A stretch of DNA of 64,000 bases, taken from contig NZ_AP025298.1 of NCBI RefSeq assembly GCF_036492425.1, positions 93,248 to 157,247 on the forward strand. Direction: 5' to 3'. The notes under the pieces were generated by a model. The model searched no databases and was not told where the DNA came from. It worked only from the letters and a program-made list of their open reading frames with translations. Within the stretch, counting starts at the first letter, position 1. Each line of letters opens with the position of its first letter. Positions 1-9,116 of this stretch are shown here, piece by piece. The stretch comes from Persicobacter psychrovividus. GTDB lineage: Bacteria; Bacteroidota; Bacteroidia; Cytophagales; Cyclobacteriaceae. Position numbers and translations under genes: made by a program.

Positions 1-554
1 AGTGCTTCCTTGATCATTATCACATGCGACAAATCATCCTTTAGTGGGATGATATTAAAGGGTTGCTCGATGGTTTGTTGATTAATTACAGACTGAATTT
101 TCTCAACTTCCCCATCCAACATCACTACATTAACTTTTACATTAATGCGCTTAAGCAATTGACCTGCAACGGCCCAATTGCCAATATGTGCCCCAAGGAG
201 TATTCCGCCTTTACCATTATTGACCATCGTTTGCAAATGCTCCTCACCGTCGAATTCAAATTTCAATTTACCCCCTCGGCCTGAAAGCATGGCGATTTTA
301 TCTAAAATGACCTGCCCAAAGGAAAAGTAGTTACGAAAAACCCAAAAAACACTACTGAATGGATTTTTATGTAAGCGCTGGTTGAAGTAGCGGTATTGAC
401 TAATAAAAACCTTCGGCGCAAATACCCAGAAGTAGGATACCACCATAGCTAAAATCAAATAAGTAAACCGCAAGCCAAAAACATCCAAACACCAAACGAA
501 AATTTTATAACCCAACGGATTACCTTTACTTTTACCACTCCACCACTTACTCAT
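1..554 (-). CDS. LpxL/HtrB-like lysophospholipid acyltransferase (partial)
   Basis: This gene starts with ATG at 554 on the minus strand and runs off the left edge without a stop, so about 184 N-terminal residues are visible. It begins MSKWWSGKSKGNPLGYKIF, followed by a hydrophobic segment (about residues 25-45) that would anchor it in the inner membrane. The motif GAHIGNW at about residues 120-126 matches the catalytic His region of the LpxL/HtrB acyltransferase family. It begins 3 bp after the ACP stop and is the last visible gene of a pigment operon. Flexirubin and aryl-polyene clusters normally contain such an acyltransferase, probably to attach the polyene acyl chain to a lipid partner. 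The pigment role is inferred from context; the family assignment is fairly secure. Confidence 0.8.
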   Translation of the reverse strand, partial: MSKWWSGKSKGNPLGYKIFVWCLDVFGLRFTYLILAMVVSYFWVFAPKVFISQYRYFNQRLHKNPFSSVFWVFRNYFSFGQVILDKIAMLSGRGGKLKFEFDGEEHLQTMVNNGKGGILLGAHIGNWAVAGQLLKRINVKVNVVMLDGEVEKIQSVINQQTIEQPFNIIPLKDDLSHVIMIKEA

Positions 555-557
555 TCC

Positions 558-806
558 TTATGAATTATGTTGTGTACGTTGGTAAACATAGTCGTAAAAA
601 TCGTTCAAAGTACGGATTCCTTCAAAGTCCTCACTCTTAACTTTAAAACCGAATTTCTTTTCGATCACAACAACAAGGTCTACCAAATCAAGGCTATCCA
701 AATCCAAGGCTTCCATCAGAGACTCATCAGCATTCAATTCGCCCTCAACCTCAAATTCCTCGATCAAAAAGATGTTTATTTTCTCAATTAGTTCCGTCTT
801 TTCCAT
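558..806 (-). CDS. acyl carrier protein of the pigment cluster
   Basis: This is an 82-residue acidic acyl carrier protein. The DSLDLVDL motif places the phosphopantetheine-bearing Ser at residue 38, and the length is normal for a stand-alone ACP. Its start overlaps the end of the upstream ketosynthase by 23 bp, which suggests translational coupling in one operon with the ammonia-lyase, reductase, ketosynthase and acyltransferase. Its likely role is to carry the growing aryl-polyene chain in the cytoplasm rather than to serve general fatty acid synthesis. That specialisation is inferred from neighbours. Confidence 0.9.
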   Translation of the reverse strand: MEKTELIEKINIFLIEEFEVEGELNADESLMEALDLDSLDLVDLVVVIEKKFGFKVKSEDFEGIRTLNDFYDYVYQRTQHNS

Positions 807-2019
807 ATTTTTTTAAAATTATTGCCGCATTTGTTCCACCAAATCCAAAAGAGTTAGTCAACAATGCATTAATTTTTGTTTCTTTTGTTTTGCTTACTAT
901 ATTCAATTTTTGAGAGTCTTCGTCAGGCTCGTCAAAATTTATGTTTGGAGCTACGAAATCATTATTCATCATGATGAGTGAATAAATAACTTCACTCGCT
1001 CCTGCCATCCAGCACTCATGGCCTGTCATTGACTTGGTGGAACTTACAAATGGTTTTTTTGCCCCGAATACTTCGTCAATAGCTTTGGCTTCATTTCCAT
1101 CACCAACAGGGGTCGAAGTGGCATGTGCATTGACGTAATCGATTTCTTCAGCACGCATTTTGGCTTGTTTCAAGGCTTTATTCAGCGCCCGTACTGGGCC
1201 GTCAACATTAGGTACTGATATGTGATCCCCGTTAGAGGAAAAGCCATAGCCGGCTACCTCAGCCAAAATAGTTGCTCCTCGTTTTACCGCGGACTCATAA
1301 GATTCCAACACTAAAGTCGCAGCACCACCACTCGGTACCAGTCCGCTTCTGTATTTATCAAATGGCTTACTCGCTTTTGTCGGGTCCTCATTGGTTGCAA
1401 AAGCTCCAAGTGCATCAAAAGCTCCCATCGACTCAGCGTTAATCTCCTGCGCGCCACCACAAATAATCATTTCCTGCAAGCCGGCCTTGATCAGTGTGTA
1501 GGCCATTCCCACAGAGTGAGAACCACTTGCACAAGCCCCAGAGATGGTAAAGTTCACTCCTTTCAATTTAAAAATGGTTGACAAGTTCATTGTTACCGTA
1601 CAGTTCATTGTCTGAAATAAAGGAGCTGATCCTATCAGGCTCGTATCCTTTTTCTCTCGCAACACATCAACACTGTCGATCACAGCCCGAGCACAACTAT
1701 CATTTCCAAATAATATACCTACTTCATTTTGGTCTAAATATGCCTGATCAATATTGGCCATTTTTAAGGCCTCAACAGTCGATACATAGGCATATTCGCC
1801 CTGTTCACCCAAACCGATACGCTGGCGTCTCTTCAATAGCTTTTTCAATTCCGGTTTAGGGACTAAGCCTGTCAAAGCAGATTGAAAACCTAATGCTATC
1901 CTTCTTGGATCGATGCCTATCCCTGAACGTCCTTCAAACAGGGATTTCTTCACCTCATCAACACTCGTCCCCAGACATGAATAAATGCCTACGCCAGTGA
2001 TTACCACTTTATTTTCCAT
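784..2019 (-). CDS. beta-ketoacyl-ACP synthase, FabF-like, of aryl-polyene type
   Basis: A 411-residue condensing enzyme with the thiolase fold. The catalytic triad is visible: Cys163 in SGACASGS, His299 in NAHATSTPVGD and His334 in KSMTGHECW. FabF proteins usually have TACATG around the Cys, so SGACASG is a divergent, specialised nucleophile loop. It should perform decarboxylative condensations on ACP-bound chains started from an aryl primer such as 4-coumarate. It lies between the FabG-like reductase (152-bp gap) and the ACP (23-bp overlap). A chain-length-factor partner, often present in such clusters, is not seen here and may lie left of the window. Confidence 0.88.
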   Translation of the reverse strand: MENKVVITGVGIYSCLGTSVDEVKKSLFEGRSGIGIDPRRIALGFQSALTGLVPKPELKKLLKRRQRIGLGEQGEYAYVSTVEALKMANIDQAYLDQNEVGILFGNDSCARAVIDSVDVLREKKDTSLIGSAPLFQTMNCTVTMNLSTIFKLKGVNFTISGACASGSHSVGMAYTLIKAGLQEMIICGGAQEINAESMGAFDALGAFATNEDPTKASKPFDKYRSGLVPSGGAATLVLESYESAVKRGATILAEVAGYGFSSNGDHISVPNVDGPVRALNKALKQAKMRAEEIDYVNAHATSTPVGDGNEAKAIDEVFGAKKPFVSSTKSMTGHECWMAGASEVIYSLIMMNNDFVAPNINFDEPDEDSQKLNIVSKTKETKINALLTNSFGFGGTNAAIILKKYGKDGTN

Positions 2020-2170
2020 CTAAAAATTTTACCGTTTTTCAAGTTTAGGCGCAACAAGTGAATCGCCTGGCGGATTACTTTTGCCCAATAATTTCTTATA
2101 CCAAAGCCTTCAGTATTATTTCCCCTGAAAGAGCATTTCCTAAATGCGTATTAAATAATCCAGTTATAAA

Positions 2171-2908
2171 TTAGGTATATAACCCACCATTAATCGATAA
2201 GACCTCTCCTGTAATATAAGAGGAAGAAGAAGACGCTAAAAAAGAAATAGCGTCGGCCACTTCTTCCGCTTTACCGAATCGGTTCAAAGGAATCATCTTT
2301 TTCAAATCTTTTATCGGAAGATCCTCGGTCATATCGGTCATGATAAAACCAGGCGCTACGGCATTTACCCTAACTCCTTTCTTCCCAACCTCTTGTGCCA
2401 AGGCTTTGGTTGCTCCTATAACACCGCTTTTAGCAGCGGAATAATTAACTTGCCCCGCTTGGCCCTTTATTCCAGATAAAGAAACAACGTTGACAATATT
2501 ACCTTTCTTATTGACCAGCATATTTTTCAAAAGTCTGCGTGTGCAATAGAAAAAACCATTCAAAGAGGTGTTTAATACCGACTCCCAACTTTCATTGCTC
2601 ATCCACATCATCAAGGTATCATTACGAATACCCGCATTATTCACAAGCGTATCAATAAAAAGTTCAGGGTTCTGCTCATGCCACAGGTCCAATGCTTGAT
2701 CCACCGCCTCAGCATCATTGACATTAAAAGGGAGTAACTCAGCGGTTGCCCCTTCCAGCTCAACAAGGCACTTTGTTTCTTCTGCAGCAACTATATTGGA
2801 CTGATAATTAATCAGAATATGCGTTCCTGAAGTTGCCATTTTTATAGCCGTCGCACGCCCAATGCCTCGCGATGCTCCAGTAATTAAAATTACCTTTTTT
2901 GATTCCAT
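2171..2908 (-). CDS. 3-oxoacyl-ACP reductase, FabG-like SDR
   Basis: A 245-residue short-chain dehydrogenase/reductase. The NADP-binding motif TGASRGIG is at residues 10-17, followed by the NNAG motif and a catalytic Ser...YxxxK (YSAAK). The C-terminus ends with the usual SSYITGEVLSINGG pattern. It would reduce the beta-keto group after each condensation in polyene synthesis. It starts 13 bp after the ammonia-lyase stop, so it is clearly in the same operon. A role in primary fatty acid synthesis is possible from sequence alone, but the neighbours argue for pigment synthesis. Confidence 0.9.
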   Translation of the reverse strand: MESKKVILITGASRGIGRATAIKMATSGTHILINYQSNIVAAEETKCLVELEGATAELLPFNVNDAEAVDQALDLWHEQNPELFIDTLVNNAGIRNDTLMMWMSNESWESVLNTSLNGFFYCTRRLLKNMLVNKKGNIVNVVSLSGIKGQAGQVNYSAAKSGVIGATKALAQEVGKKGVRVNAVAPGFIMTDMTEDLPIKDLKKMIPLNRFGKAEEVADAISFLASSSSSYITGEVLSINGGLYT

Positions 2909-2921
2909 TTTCTGCTTAAAA

Positions 2922-4451
2922 TTAATTTCGTTTATTGCCCAAAATTAGTGAGCGCATGTATTGTTCGATCTTCTTAGTTTCGATATGGGGAATGATGTCC
3001 TCAACGAAATTAGGAGTAATCTCACGTAACGATCCGTATAGTTGACGTGCGCTTTTAGATAATTCAGCAGACGCCTTCAAACAATCAATTCCTTGGATCA
3101 TCGTAATTAATTCAATAGCGATTACCTGATATGTATTATTGATTACTCGATTTGTGATATTTGCTGCATTACAACCCATACTCACAACATCCATGTTGTC
3201 ATTATTATTAGGAATGCTATGAACATACATTGGATTGGCCAGCATCTGGTTCTCTGCTGTTGTTGAAGCAGCCGTAAAAACAATCCCTTGAACTCCCATA
3301 TTTAAACCTAAAACACCTTGATTCACAAATGGAGGAAGAATGTTGTTGATCTTAGAGTTACAAAGAAAGTTAACATGGCGTTCAGACAAAATAGACAGTT
3401 TCGCCATGGCTATTTTAAGTTTATCCATCTCAAAGGAAACATAATCTCCATGAAAATTTCCCCCATGAAAAACATCCTCTATATCCGAATCAATAACCGG
3501 ATTGTCATTTGCAGAATTAAGTTCATTTAAAAGTACCGTTTCTGCTTGCTTGACACAGTCCAAAATTGGCCCAAGAATTTGGGGAATACATCTCAATGAG
3601 TAGTATTCCTGCACCTTGTCTTTAAACTCAGCAACCTCTGTTTTTTTGTATAAATGCTGATGTCTACTTTTAATTCTTGAGGCCCCTAAAAGCTTTTCTC
3701 TCATCATGGAGGCAATCTCGTTCTGACCCGAATGTCCTTTTACTTGATTAAGCTCTTTGGAGTAATGATCATCAAACGATGATACAATTTCATTCATCAC
3801 ACAAGAAGCTTGCAATTCAATATCCAAAAGATTATAAGCATGAACTAAGTTAACAAGTCCAACACCTGTCATTGCCGAGGTACCATTTAACAAAGCTAAT
3901 CCTTCTCTGATGTAAATATTTATCGGCTCTATATTCAATTCAGCAAAAACTTCCGCTGTAGGTCTAATCTTCCCTTGATACAAAACCTCTCCTTCTCCGA
4001 TCAAGCATAAGGCTAAGTGTGCCAATTGAACCAAGTCACCACTTGCCCCTACACCGCCATGTTCATAAATAACAGGCAGTACATTTAGGTTAAGTAGTTG
4101 AGTTATAGTCTCAAGCAGACTGGGGTGCACGCCAGATTTTACTTGAGCAAGAGAACATAAACGAGCGAACATAATGGCACGCAGAGCGACTTCAGGAAAC
4201 ATATCTCCCGCACCAGACGCATGGCTACGAATTAGATTGTATTGTAATTCCCTTAATTTACCATTTTCTATTTTATATTGAGCCATTGGGCCAAAGCCAG
4301 TATTGACACCATATATAACTTTATCTTTTGAAAAAGATTGTAGAAAATTAAAATTGTCACCTACCTTTTGAATAAATTCGTCAGATAGTTGTATTTGATT
4401 GTAACCAAATACAACCTCCTTAAAATTCTTTAAATGTACCTCTCTAAACAC
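2922..4451 (-). CDS. aromatic amino acid ammonia-lyase, probably tyrosine ammonia-lyase
   Basis: This 509-residue MIO enzyme has Ala-Ser-Gly at residues 136-138 in GGVGASGDLVQ, which cyclises to the electrophilic cofactor. The catalytic Tyr47 lies in IYGVNTGFGPMAQYK. The substrate-selectivity loop reads IRSHASG (residues 74-80). From memory, it is close throughout to the characterised Flavobacterium johnsoniae tyrosine ammonia-lyase (IRSHSSG, same GPMAQY and HGGVGASGDLVQL blocks) and differs from typical histidine ammonia-lyases. It should convert tyrosine to 4-coumarate, the starter of flexirubin-type pigments. The start codon is GTG; no ATG lies between it and the conserved N-terminal region. 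It is the first gene of the operon and has a good -7 box upstream. Confidence 0.88.
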   Translation of the reverse strand: MFREVHLKNFKEVVFGYNQIQLSDEFIQKVGDNFNFLQSFSKDKVIYGVNTGFGPMAQYKIENGKLRELQYNLIRSHASGAGDMFPEVALRAIMFARLCSLAQVKSGVHPSLLETITQLLNLNVLPVIYEHGGVGASGDLVQLAHLALCLIGEGEVLYQGKIRPTAEVFAELNIEPINIYIREGLALLNGTSAMTGVGLVNLVHAYNLLDIELQASCVMNEIVSSFDDHYSKELNQVKGHSGQNEIASMMREKLLGASRIKSRHQHLYKKTEVAEFKDKVQEYYSLRCIPQILGPILDCVKQAETVLLNELNSANDNPVIDSDIEDVFHGGNFHGDYVSFEMDKLKIAMAKLSILSERHVNFLCNSKINNILPPFVNQGVLGLNMGVQGIVFTAASTTAENQMLANPMYVHSIPNNNDNMDVVSMGCNAANITNRVINNTYQVIAIELITMIQGIDCLKASAELSKSARQLYGSLREITPNFVEDIIPHIETKKIEQYMRSLILGNKRN

Positions 4452-4478
4452 AGCCTACTTGATTAATTTAAATGGATG

Positions 4479-4486
4479 CAAATATA
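4479..4486 (-). promoter_or_regulatory. -7 box (TATATTTG) of the pigment operon
   Basis: On the minus strand TATATTTG matches the Bacteroidota -7 consensus TAnnTTTG, 27 bp upstream of the GTG start of the ammonia-lyase. A TTG lies about 22 bp further upstream, slightly longer than the ideal 19-21 bp spacing for a -33 element. Position and match are seen; activity is inferred. Confidence 0.5.
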
Positions 4487-6795
4487 TATTCTTACAAAGA
4501 AGAAAACAATATTTTCCTAATCAAAAGGCAATCAAAACATTTCAATTTGCCTAACAATAATTATGAATTACTAGTGTCAAAAAAATTTTAAGTCAGATAT
4601 TAAGCCCCTTAGAAGTACTCGTAAACACAACCACCACTCTTATTGAAAACCAGTATTTGTAATCGAAAATCTATACAATAAAAGCATTTTTAGCAAAAAA
4701 ATAAACTCTTTTAGTTTGATCTCCAACCACTATTTTTCGTAACTTATATTATATTTACAATAATAATAAAAGTTAAATAGCCTTGTACACATTAGGAAGG
4801 ACTACTACTTGATTTAATTTTTAATGCGAGTTCATTCGATTAAATCTCCTTCTGAACAAATAAACTTCGGCAATACTTACAAGCATTATAGCCCTGAAAT
4901 CGTATTCTAATCCTATTCCTCGAATGCTTGAAGATCAACAAACTATTACTTTTTAAAGTAGTAATATAAATAATCACACCCAAATTATGACTAAAAAATA
5001 TGTAATGACACGATTTTGAATTGCCCCTAATACCCACCGTAGCACCCTACACCGACAAAATTCAACATTTAAATTAGCCGATAGAAAAGGTCAAACCGAT
5101 CGATTTTAAATTTTATATATTTGGGATTTGGATTATTTCATCATTATGAAAATGATTTATTTTATCCATTTTATATTTATTGTGTGAATATTTTATTAAT
5201 AATGAACTCAACAACCCTCTCCCACCCTTTTATTTATATAAATAAAATTCCATAACTTTCAACTGATGGACAATTTTACACAACTATAATTCAGAATGAT
5301 CTCCTTTAAACCGTATGTTATATTAAGCTCAAGGTACTCATCAAGTAAAACCTTAGCGAGTTTAAATGGATTGTTGCGCATTTGATTCCAGGCTTAAAAA
5401 ATCCATGAATATGGCCACTGAATAATTACCTGTTAATTTACATTAAAGCGCTGACCGGATTCCTAATTGATTTTCTGTTACCGAGCAATCTTGCACTTCA
5501 CTTTCTTGAGGTGTTGCTTATCAACGATACGTGAAGCAGATCTCTCGTACTACCCTAAAATATTTTGTTGAACATAAAACCTCTATATAGTAAAACATAC
5601 ATGCACAGAACAACACTAAATAGTCGGGTTCATGGTTGGAGGCAGTTCAGTCGTCTCCTCTTATATCCTATCCCGAATCAGCTTAAGCGTTGTCCATATT
5701 TCATTGATTTCCTTCTTTCGTTTAATGCTTGTAAAAATAGCTACTATGATTCCTGTTTTTCCTTAATACCAGTTTTATAATCAAACAAAAATATAACTAT
5801 ATTAATTACCTTTATGCTTTTTATTAGCTTACGAATCATATGAAGGCGGCACCAGCTATAACTTTATACAAAAACTGTCAACGCCAAAACATACTATTGT
5901 CCTATGCAAAAATCACCCCGGTACCACCTACTGATTTTTATGACCTCCTTCCATACCTACGGCCTACGCAGTTGTTATTCCTGCTTCTACACCCAACAAA
6001 CTTTTCGTTTCCTTCAGGCCTTGACGTAGCCTGTCGAAAATTCACAAAAATACAATTCCAGAAAAAAAGGTTAAATTGAGTATCCAAACCGTCATTCAAC
6101 CTTACCAGAATAGCTTTGAGTTATCAACTAAATAAAAAATCCCTAAGAAGAAAAAAATCAACCGCATGAGTTAAAAGAGAAAAGGCGAATCAACAAAATC
6201 GAAAGGTTTAAGACCCGTGCCGATTTTGGAAAAAGAAGTATAAAGAGGGAAAAAGTCGGGTCTAAATATGGTGATAAAAAAAATTAAGCGCCACAGCCAC
6301 TGTTGGGTCATTACTACTTTGGTTTTAATTTTACATACTGAAACCACCATGAGTCTTCGTGATATTGAGCGTACAGTGAGCCTGTCAAAAAATCCTTAAA
6401 ATCTGTATTCCCCATTTAGACAGCCACTTGAACGCCATTCATCACTTTTTCGCCACTTCTTTGTCCCTAATATCTACAACCTTTAAATGTGTCAAATTTT
6501 GAAATAAGCTCAGCAATTTCATTTTCTTTCTCAAGAAAATGAAGGAATTATCGGTAGTATGGATTAGATAATCAAATTTAATTTTTTTCTGAAATCGCTT
6601 TTTTTATGAATTTTCGAGCGATTCCCTCCCAATAAGGCCAAACAGACAAAAGTAGGGAAGCAAATTTCAATCATCAAATAATGATCGGTCTGCTTGTGGC
6701 AACTATGAATTTTATTATAGATATTTTCCCCAAATTTTGCAATCTGAATAATTGATAAAATGTAAGCTTATCTCTTTTATTGTTAGTCTGTTATC
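4487..6795. other. long AT-rich intergenic region without a convincing gene
   Basis: About 2.3 kb separates the pigment operon from the next gene. Short open frames on both strands (largest 79 codons, 5840-6079) have no recognisable motif, signal peptide or neighbour logic. Two repeat traces occur. At 6028-6043 there is a copy of the left end of the local MITE (TAGCCTGTCGAAAATT), preceded by AGGCCTTGACG, which recurs inverted near 25198-25213. At about 6373-6422 a degenerate AGCCTGTC...GACAGCC pair may be an eroded element. The stretch 6212-6262 has AGACCCG facing CGGGTCT across about 40 nt. I see nothing else. Confidence 0.5.
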
Positions 6796-6866
6796 TATTT
6801 TTCATGGTGAGTTAAGTGAAGCATTTCACTCCTTGCGTTGGGAAGGCCCATAATGGGGGCCTTTTC
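6796..6866 (+). ncRNA. possible small RNA: hairpin followed by terminator
   Basis: The segment contains a perfect small hairpin, AGTGAA-GCAT-TTCACT (about 6815-6830). It is followed by a terminator-like stem AAGGCCC/GGGCCTT (6843-6849 with 6857-6863) and a short T run. No gene ends just upstream, so the terminator has no obvious client other than a short transcript from this region. It could equally be a leader element of the gene at 6934. No known RNA family is recognised. Confidence 0.25.
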
Positions 6867-6933
6867 GAATTCAACTATTTTTAAGAGATTTAGAGGGAAA
6901 ACATCTATATTTCGGTGAATTAGTTTTTTATCC

Positions 6934-7983
6934 ATGAGGATCAATCAGCTCTTACTTGCTTTTAGCTTTATCTTATCTCCTGCCGTGCTCTTAGCTCAGG
7001 AGTATCGGCCTGGGACAGTGTATTTCAAATCGGATTCATTGGAAACCAAAATACGGTATCAAGGAGATATCAAAAACAGCCAATTGTGTAGCTATATTGA
7101 TGCTGACGGCAAAGAGAATACCGCAAGCCCTTATGAGATAAAGGGTTACACCTTTAAGGACGGGAAGTTTTATGTCTCCAAAAATTTCATAAAGCAGGAG
7201 ATGGTCGAAAAGGTGTTTGTGGAATATTTGGTTAAAGGACAGAAAGGGCTTTATTTTTTACGGGACTGGGAAGATTTTCATTATCTGATCGACTGCAATG
7301 ATAGTAGCGTGATGGCTTTACCTTTTCAAAATGAAATGATTTCCCAACAGGGCAAGAGCTATCAGAGGAAATCGACAAAATATATAGGGATATTAAAAAA
7401 CTATTTTGTGGATTGCCCTGACCTCTACAAGGAAATTGAGGGTATGCGAAAGCCCAACGAAAAACAACTGACCCATCTAACCAAAAAGTACAACGACAAA
7501 GTATGTGGGGAAGGGACCTGCATTGTTTTTGAAAAGAAGAAGGCAAAATTCATAATGGCGATTGAACCCTATTTTGCCTCAACCCATTTTAAGGGCCTGG
7601 GTAATTATGCTGAACAGGGAGGGTTACTGTATTTTTGGTTGCCAAAATCAAACGAGCGCATTTATCTGAAAACAGGTCTGTTGTTTTCCTCTCAGCAAAA
7701 TCAGCAGTCGCTATACCGAATACCCCTGCGGTTCGAGTACGTTTATTCCTCAAAATTTATTCAGCCGAAATTTGATCTTGGATTGAATATTTTTTCGTTA
7801 CGAAACCCCGAATATCAAGAAGGGATGGGGGTAAGTTTTGCTGGATCGACTGGTCTACGGTTAAGGCTGTCCAAGTTTGCATTTATTGATCTCAGTCTGG
7901 AAACGGATTTTATGACTTTGGCTTTTGACACTGATTTGTTTCCCTCCTACTCCTTAGGAACAGGCTTGTTGATCCTTTTTTAA
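6934..7983 (+). CDS. exported protein of unknown function, probable outer-membrane barrel C-terminus
   Basis: A 349-residue protein with a clear Sec signal peptide (MRINQLLLAFSFILSPAVLLAQ). The first half, up to about residue 205, is a soluble domain rich in short strands, with three Cys in the DKVCGEGTC and CPDLYK regions. The second half (about residues 210-349) alternates polar and aromatic residues and ends in ...SYSLGTGLLILF, as expected for an eight-strand-type outer-membrane barrel. This two-part architecture is common among uncharacterised Bacteroidota envelope proteins. I do not recognise a named family. It is convergent with the lipoprotein gene at 8054. Confidence 0.75.
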   Translation: MRINQLLLAFSFILSPAVLLAQEYRPGTVYFKSDSLETKIRYQGDIKNSQLCSYIDADGKENTASPYEIKGYTFKDGKFYVSKNFIKQEMVEKVFVEYLVKGQKGLYFLRDWEDFHYLIDCNDSSVMALPFQNEMISQQGKSYQRKSTKYIGILKNYFVDCPDLYKEIEGMRKPNEKQLTHLTKKYNDKVCGEGTCIVFEKKKAKFIMAIEPYFASTHFKGLGNYAEQGGLLYFWLPKSNERIYLKTGLLFSSQQNQQSLYRIPLRFEYVYSSKFIQPKFDLGLNIFSLRNPEYQEGMGVSFAGSTGLRLRLSKFAFIDLSLETDFMTLAFDTDLFPSYSLGTGLLILF

Positions 7984-7996
7984 CTTGCTTTAGAAT

Positions 7997-8020
7997 CGCC
8001 CTGCCACGCGGTTCAGGGCG
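7997..8020. terminator. hairpin between convergent genes
   Basis: CGCCCTG (7997-8003) pairs with CAGGGCG (8014-8020). It lies 13 bp after the stop at 7983 and 33 bp before the end of the opposing gene. No strong T tract follows on either strand, so it is a weak intrinsic terminator at best. Confidence 0.45.
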
Positions 8021-8053
8021 AATAAAGCCTCCTTTAGCGCAAGCCAAATCAAG

Positions 8054-8668
8054 TTATTTTAAATCACCAATAATCTCATCAACAAACTCTTTGGCATACC
8101 CCTTGGCATATTCAAGGTCATAGCCTGCAGGCGCCTTGATTTTATACTTGGCTTGATAGGTGACTTTCTTTTTGTTCAGGTCATACATCGAAACGCCATA
8201 TATAAATCTTGAGGCTTCGGCGGATTCGGCAAGAGCGCCTACGCTCCCCCAAAATTCGGCTGTTTTAAGGTCAAGCACACGATAGACACCCATTTGGTTA
8301 TGGTAGGAATCTTCATTGTAATCGATAGATTTTATAGGATTGAAAATCAATAAATTATGACATTTATTTGATGATACATAAGTCATCAAATTGTCCAAAT
8401 TTGTTGCTATACCATCAACAGAAGTCAGGTGTTGATAGGAGCAAATGGCCTTGATGTCTTTGGATCGTAGATGATCCACTACACTCTTTTCGAGTGCGAC
8501 GCGGCTTTCAATTTGTTCATCGGGATAAAGCACCAAAACCATCAAACTTTTCTCTTTCATTTCGGTGGGTGAAAGGGCGCCGGTTTGCTCCATCAGTTTA
8601 TAGGAACTTGAGCACCCAAGGGAGTAAAGTGCCATCACGAATACGATCAGTATATTTAGCTTTTTCAT
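8054..8668 (-). CDS. lipoprotein of unknown function
   Basis: This 204-residue protein has a lipoprotein signal peptide ending in the lipobox LGCS, with Cys19 as the lipidated residue. The mature part looks like a compact alpha/beta domain: SLMVLVLYPDEQIESRVALEKSVVDHL followed by strands and helices. It resembles small periplasmic lipoproteins that bind partners, but no named family is recognised. It is transcribed alone on the minus strand, convergent with the barrel protein at 6934. Its relation to the ECF regulon that starts at 9062 is unknown. Confidence 0.75.
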   Translation of the reverse strand: MKKLNILIVFVMALYSLGCSSSYKLMEQTGALSPTEMKEKSLMVLVLYPDEQIESRVALEKSVVDHLRSKDIKAICSYQHLTSVDGIATNLDNLMTYVSSNKCHNLLIFNPIKSIDYNEDSYHNQMGVYRVLDLKTAEFWGSVGALAESAEASRFIYGVSMYDLNKKKVTYQAKYKIKAPAGYDLEYAKGYAKEFVDEIIGDLK

Positions 8669-9061
8669 TTTGTGTGTATGAATTAAAATTGGAATATCGA
8701 TTTAATGGATGCCTTTCACGATAGCTGAGAAAGCGATCAGATCATCACCGTATAGGAATCATGTTTTGATAGTAGCTGTGAGCATTACTTAATGTTAGGG
8801 TATTTATTTGGTCTGGCTGTGAGGATTATTTTTTTGGTTATTTTTCTGGATCGAGATGGTGGTTACGGAAAATTGAACCAACAAATCAAAAGCCCGCAAT
8901 GGTTAACGCGAGGGATTTCCATACATCTTTCACCATCATTTGCTCTCCCACTACTGGGAAAAAAGCTGATTAAACCACCTAAAAAAATTCCCTTTATAGT
9001 TGTAATGAGCTCTAAATACTGAGCGGCAAATTTTAAATAAAATAAAAAATGTGAATCCCGG
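8669..9061. other. intergenic region, no gene seen
   Basis: About 390 bp between divergent genes. Short frames are present (for example 8792-9022 on the plus strand, opening MLGYLFGLAVRIIFLVIFL), but they lack a family match or a convincing translation start context. I see nothing functional before the promoter signature at 9062. Confidence 0.4.
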
Positions 9062-9091
9062 TTAGGGTTTTTCGCTGTCCTTTTCCCAGTG
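9062..9091 (+). promoter_or_regulatory. putative ECF promoter, copy 1 (amidase/porin)
   Basis: TTAGGG (9062-9067), exactly 17 bp, then CCCAGTG (9085-9091). The same pair with the same spacing precedes three other genes in the next 9 kb. It ends 25 bp before the amidase ATG. The two blocks are consistent with -35 and -10 elements of the ECF sigma factor encoded at 16912-17499. That link is inference. Confidence 0.6.
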
Positions 9092-9116
9092 ATGTGTGAA
9101 CGAAAAGAAATACAAC

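Noticed and set aside
5565..6079. Short open frames at 5565-5780 and 5840-6079 as small genes
   Set aside because: No motif, no signal peptide, no clear start context and surrounding AT-rich sequence without operon logic.
6891..6921. TAGAGGG...TTTCGGTGA before the 6934 gene as a fifth ECF promoter
   Set aside because: Both blocks deviate and the spacing is shorter than the fixed 17 bp.
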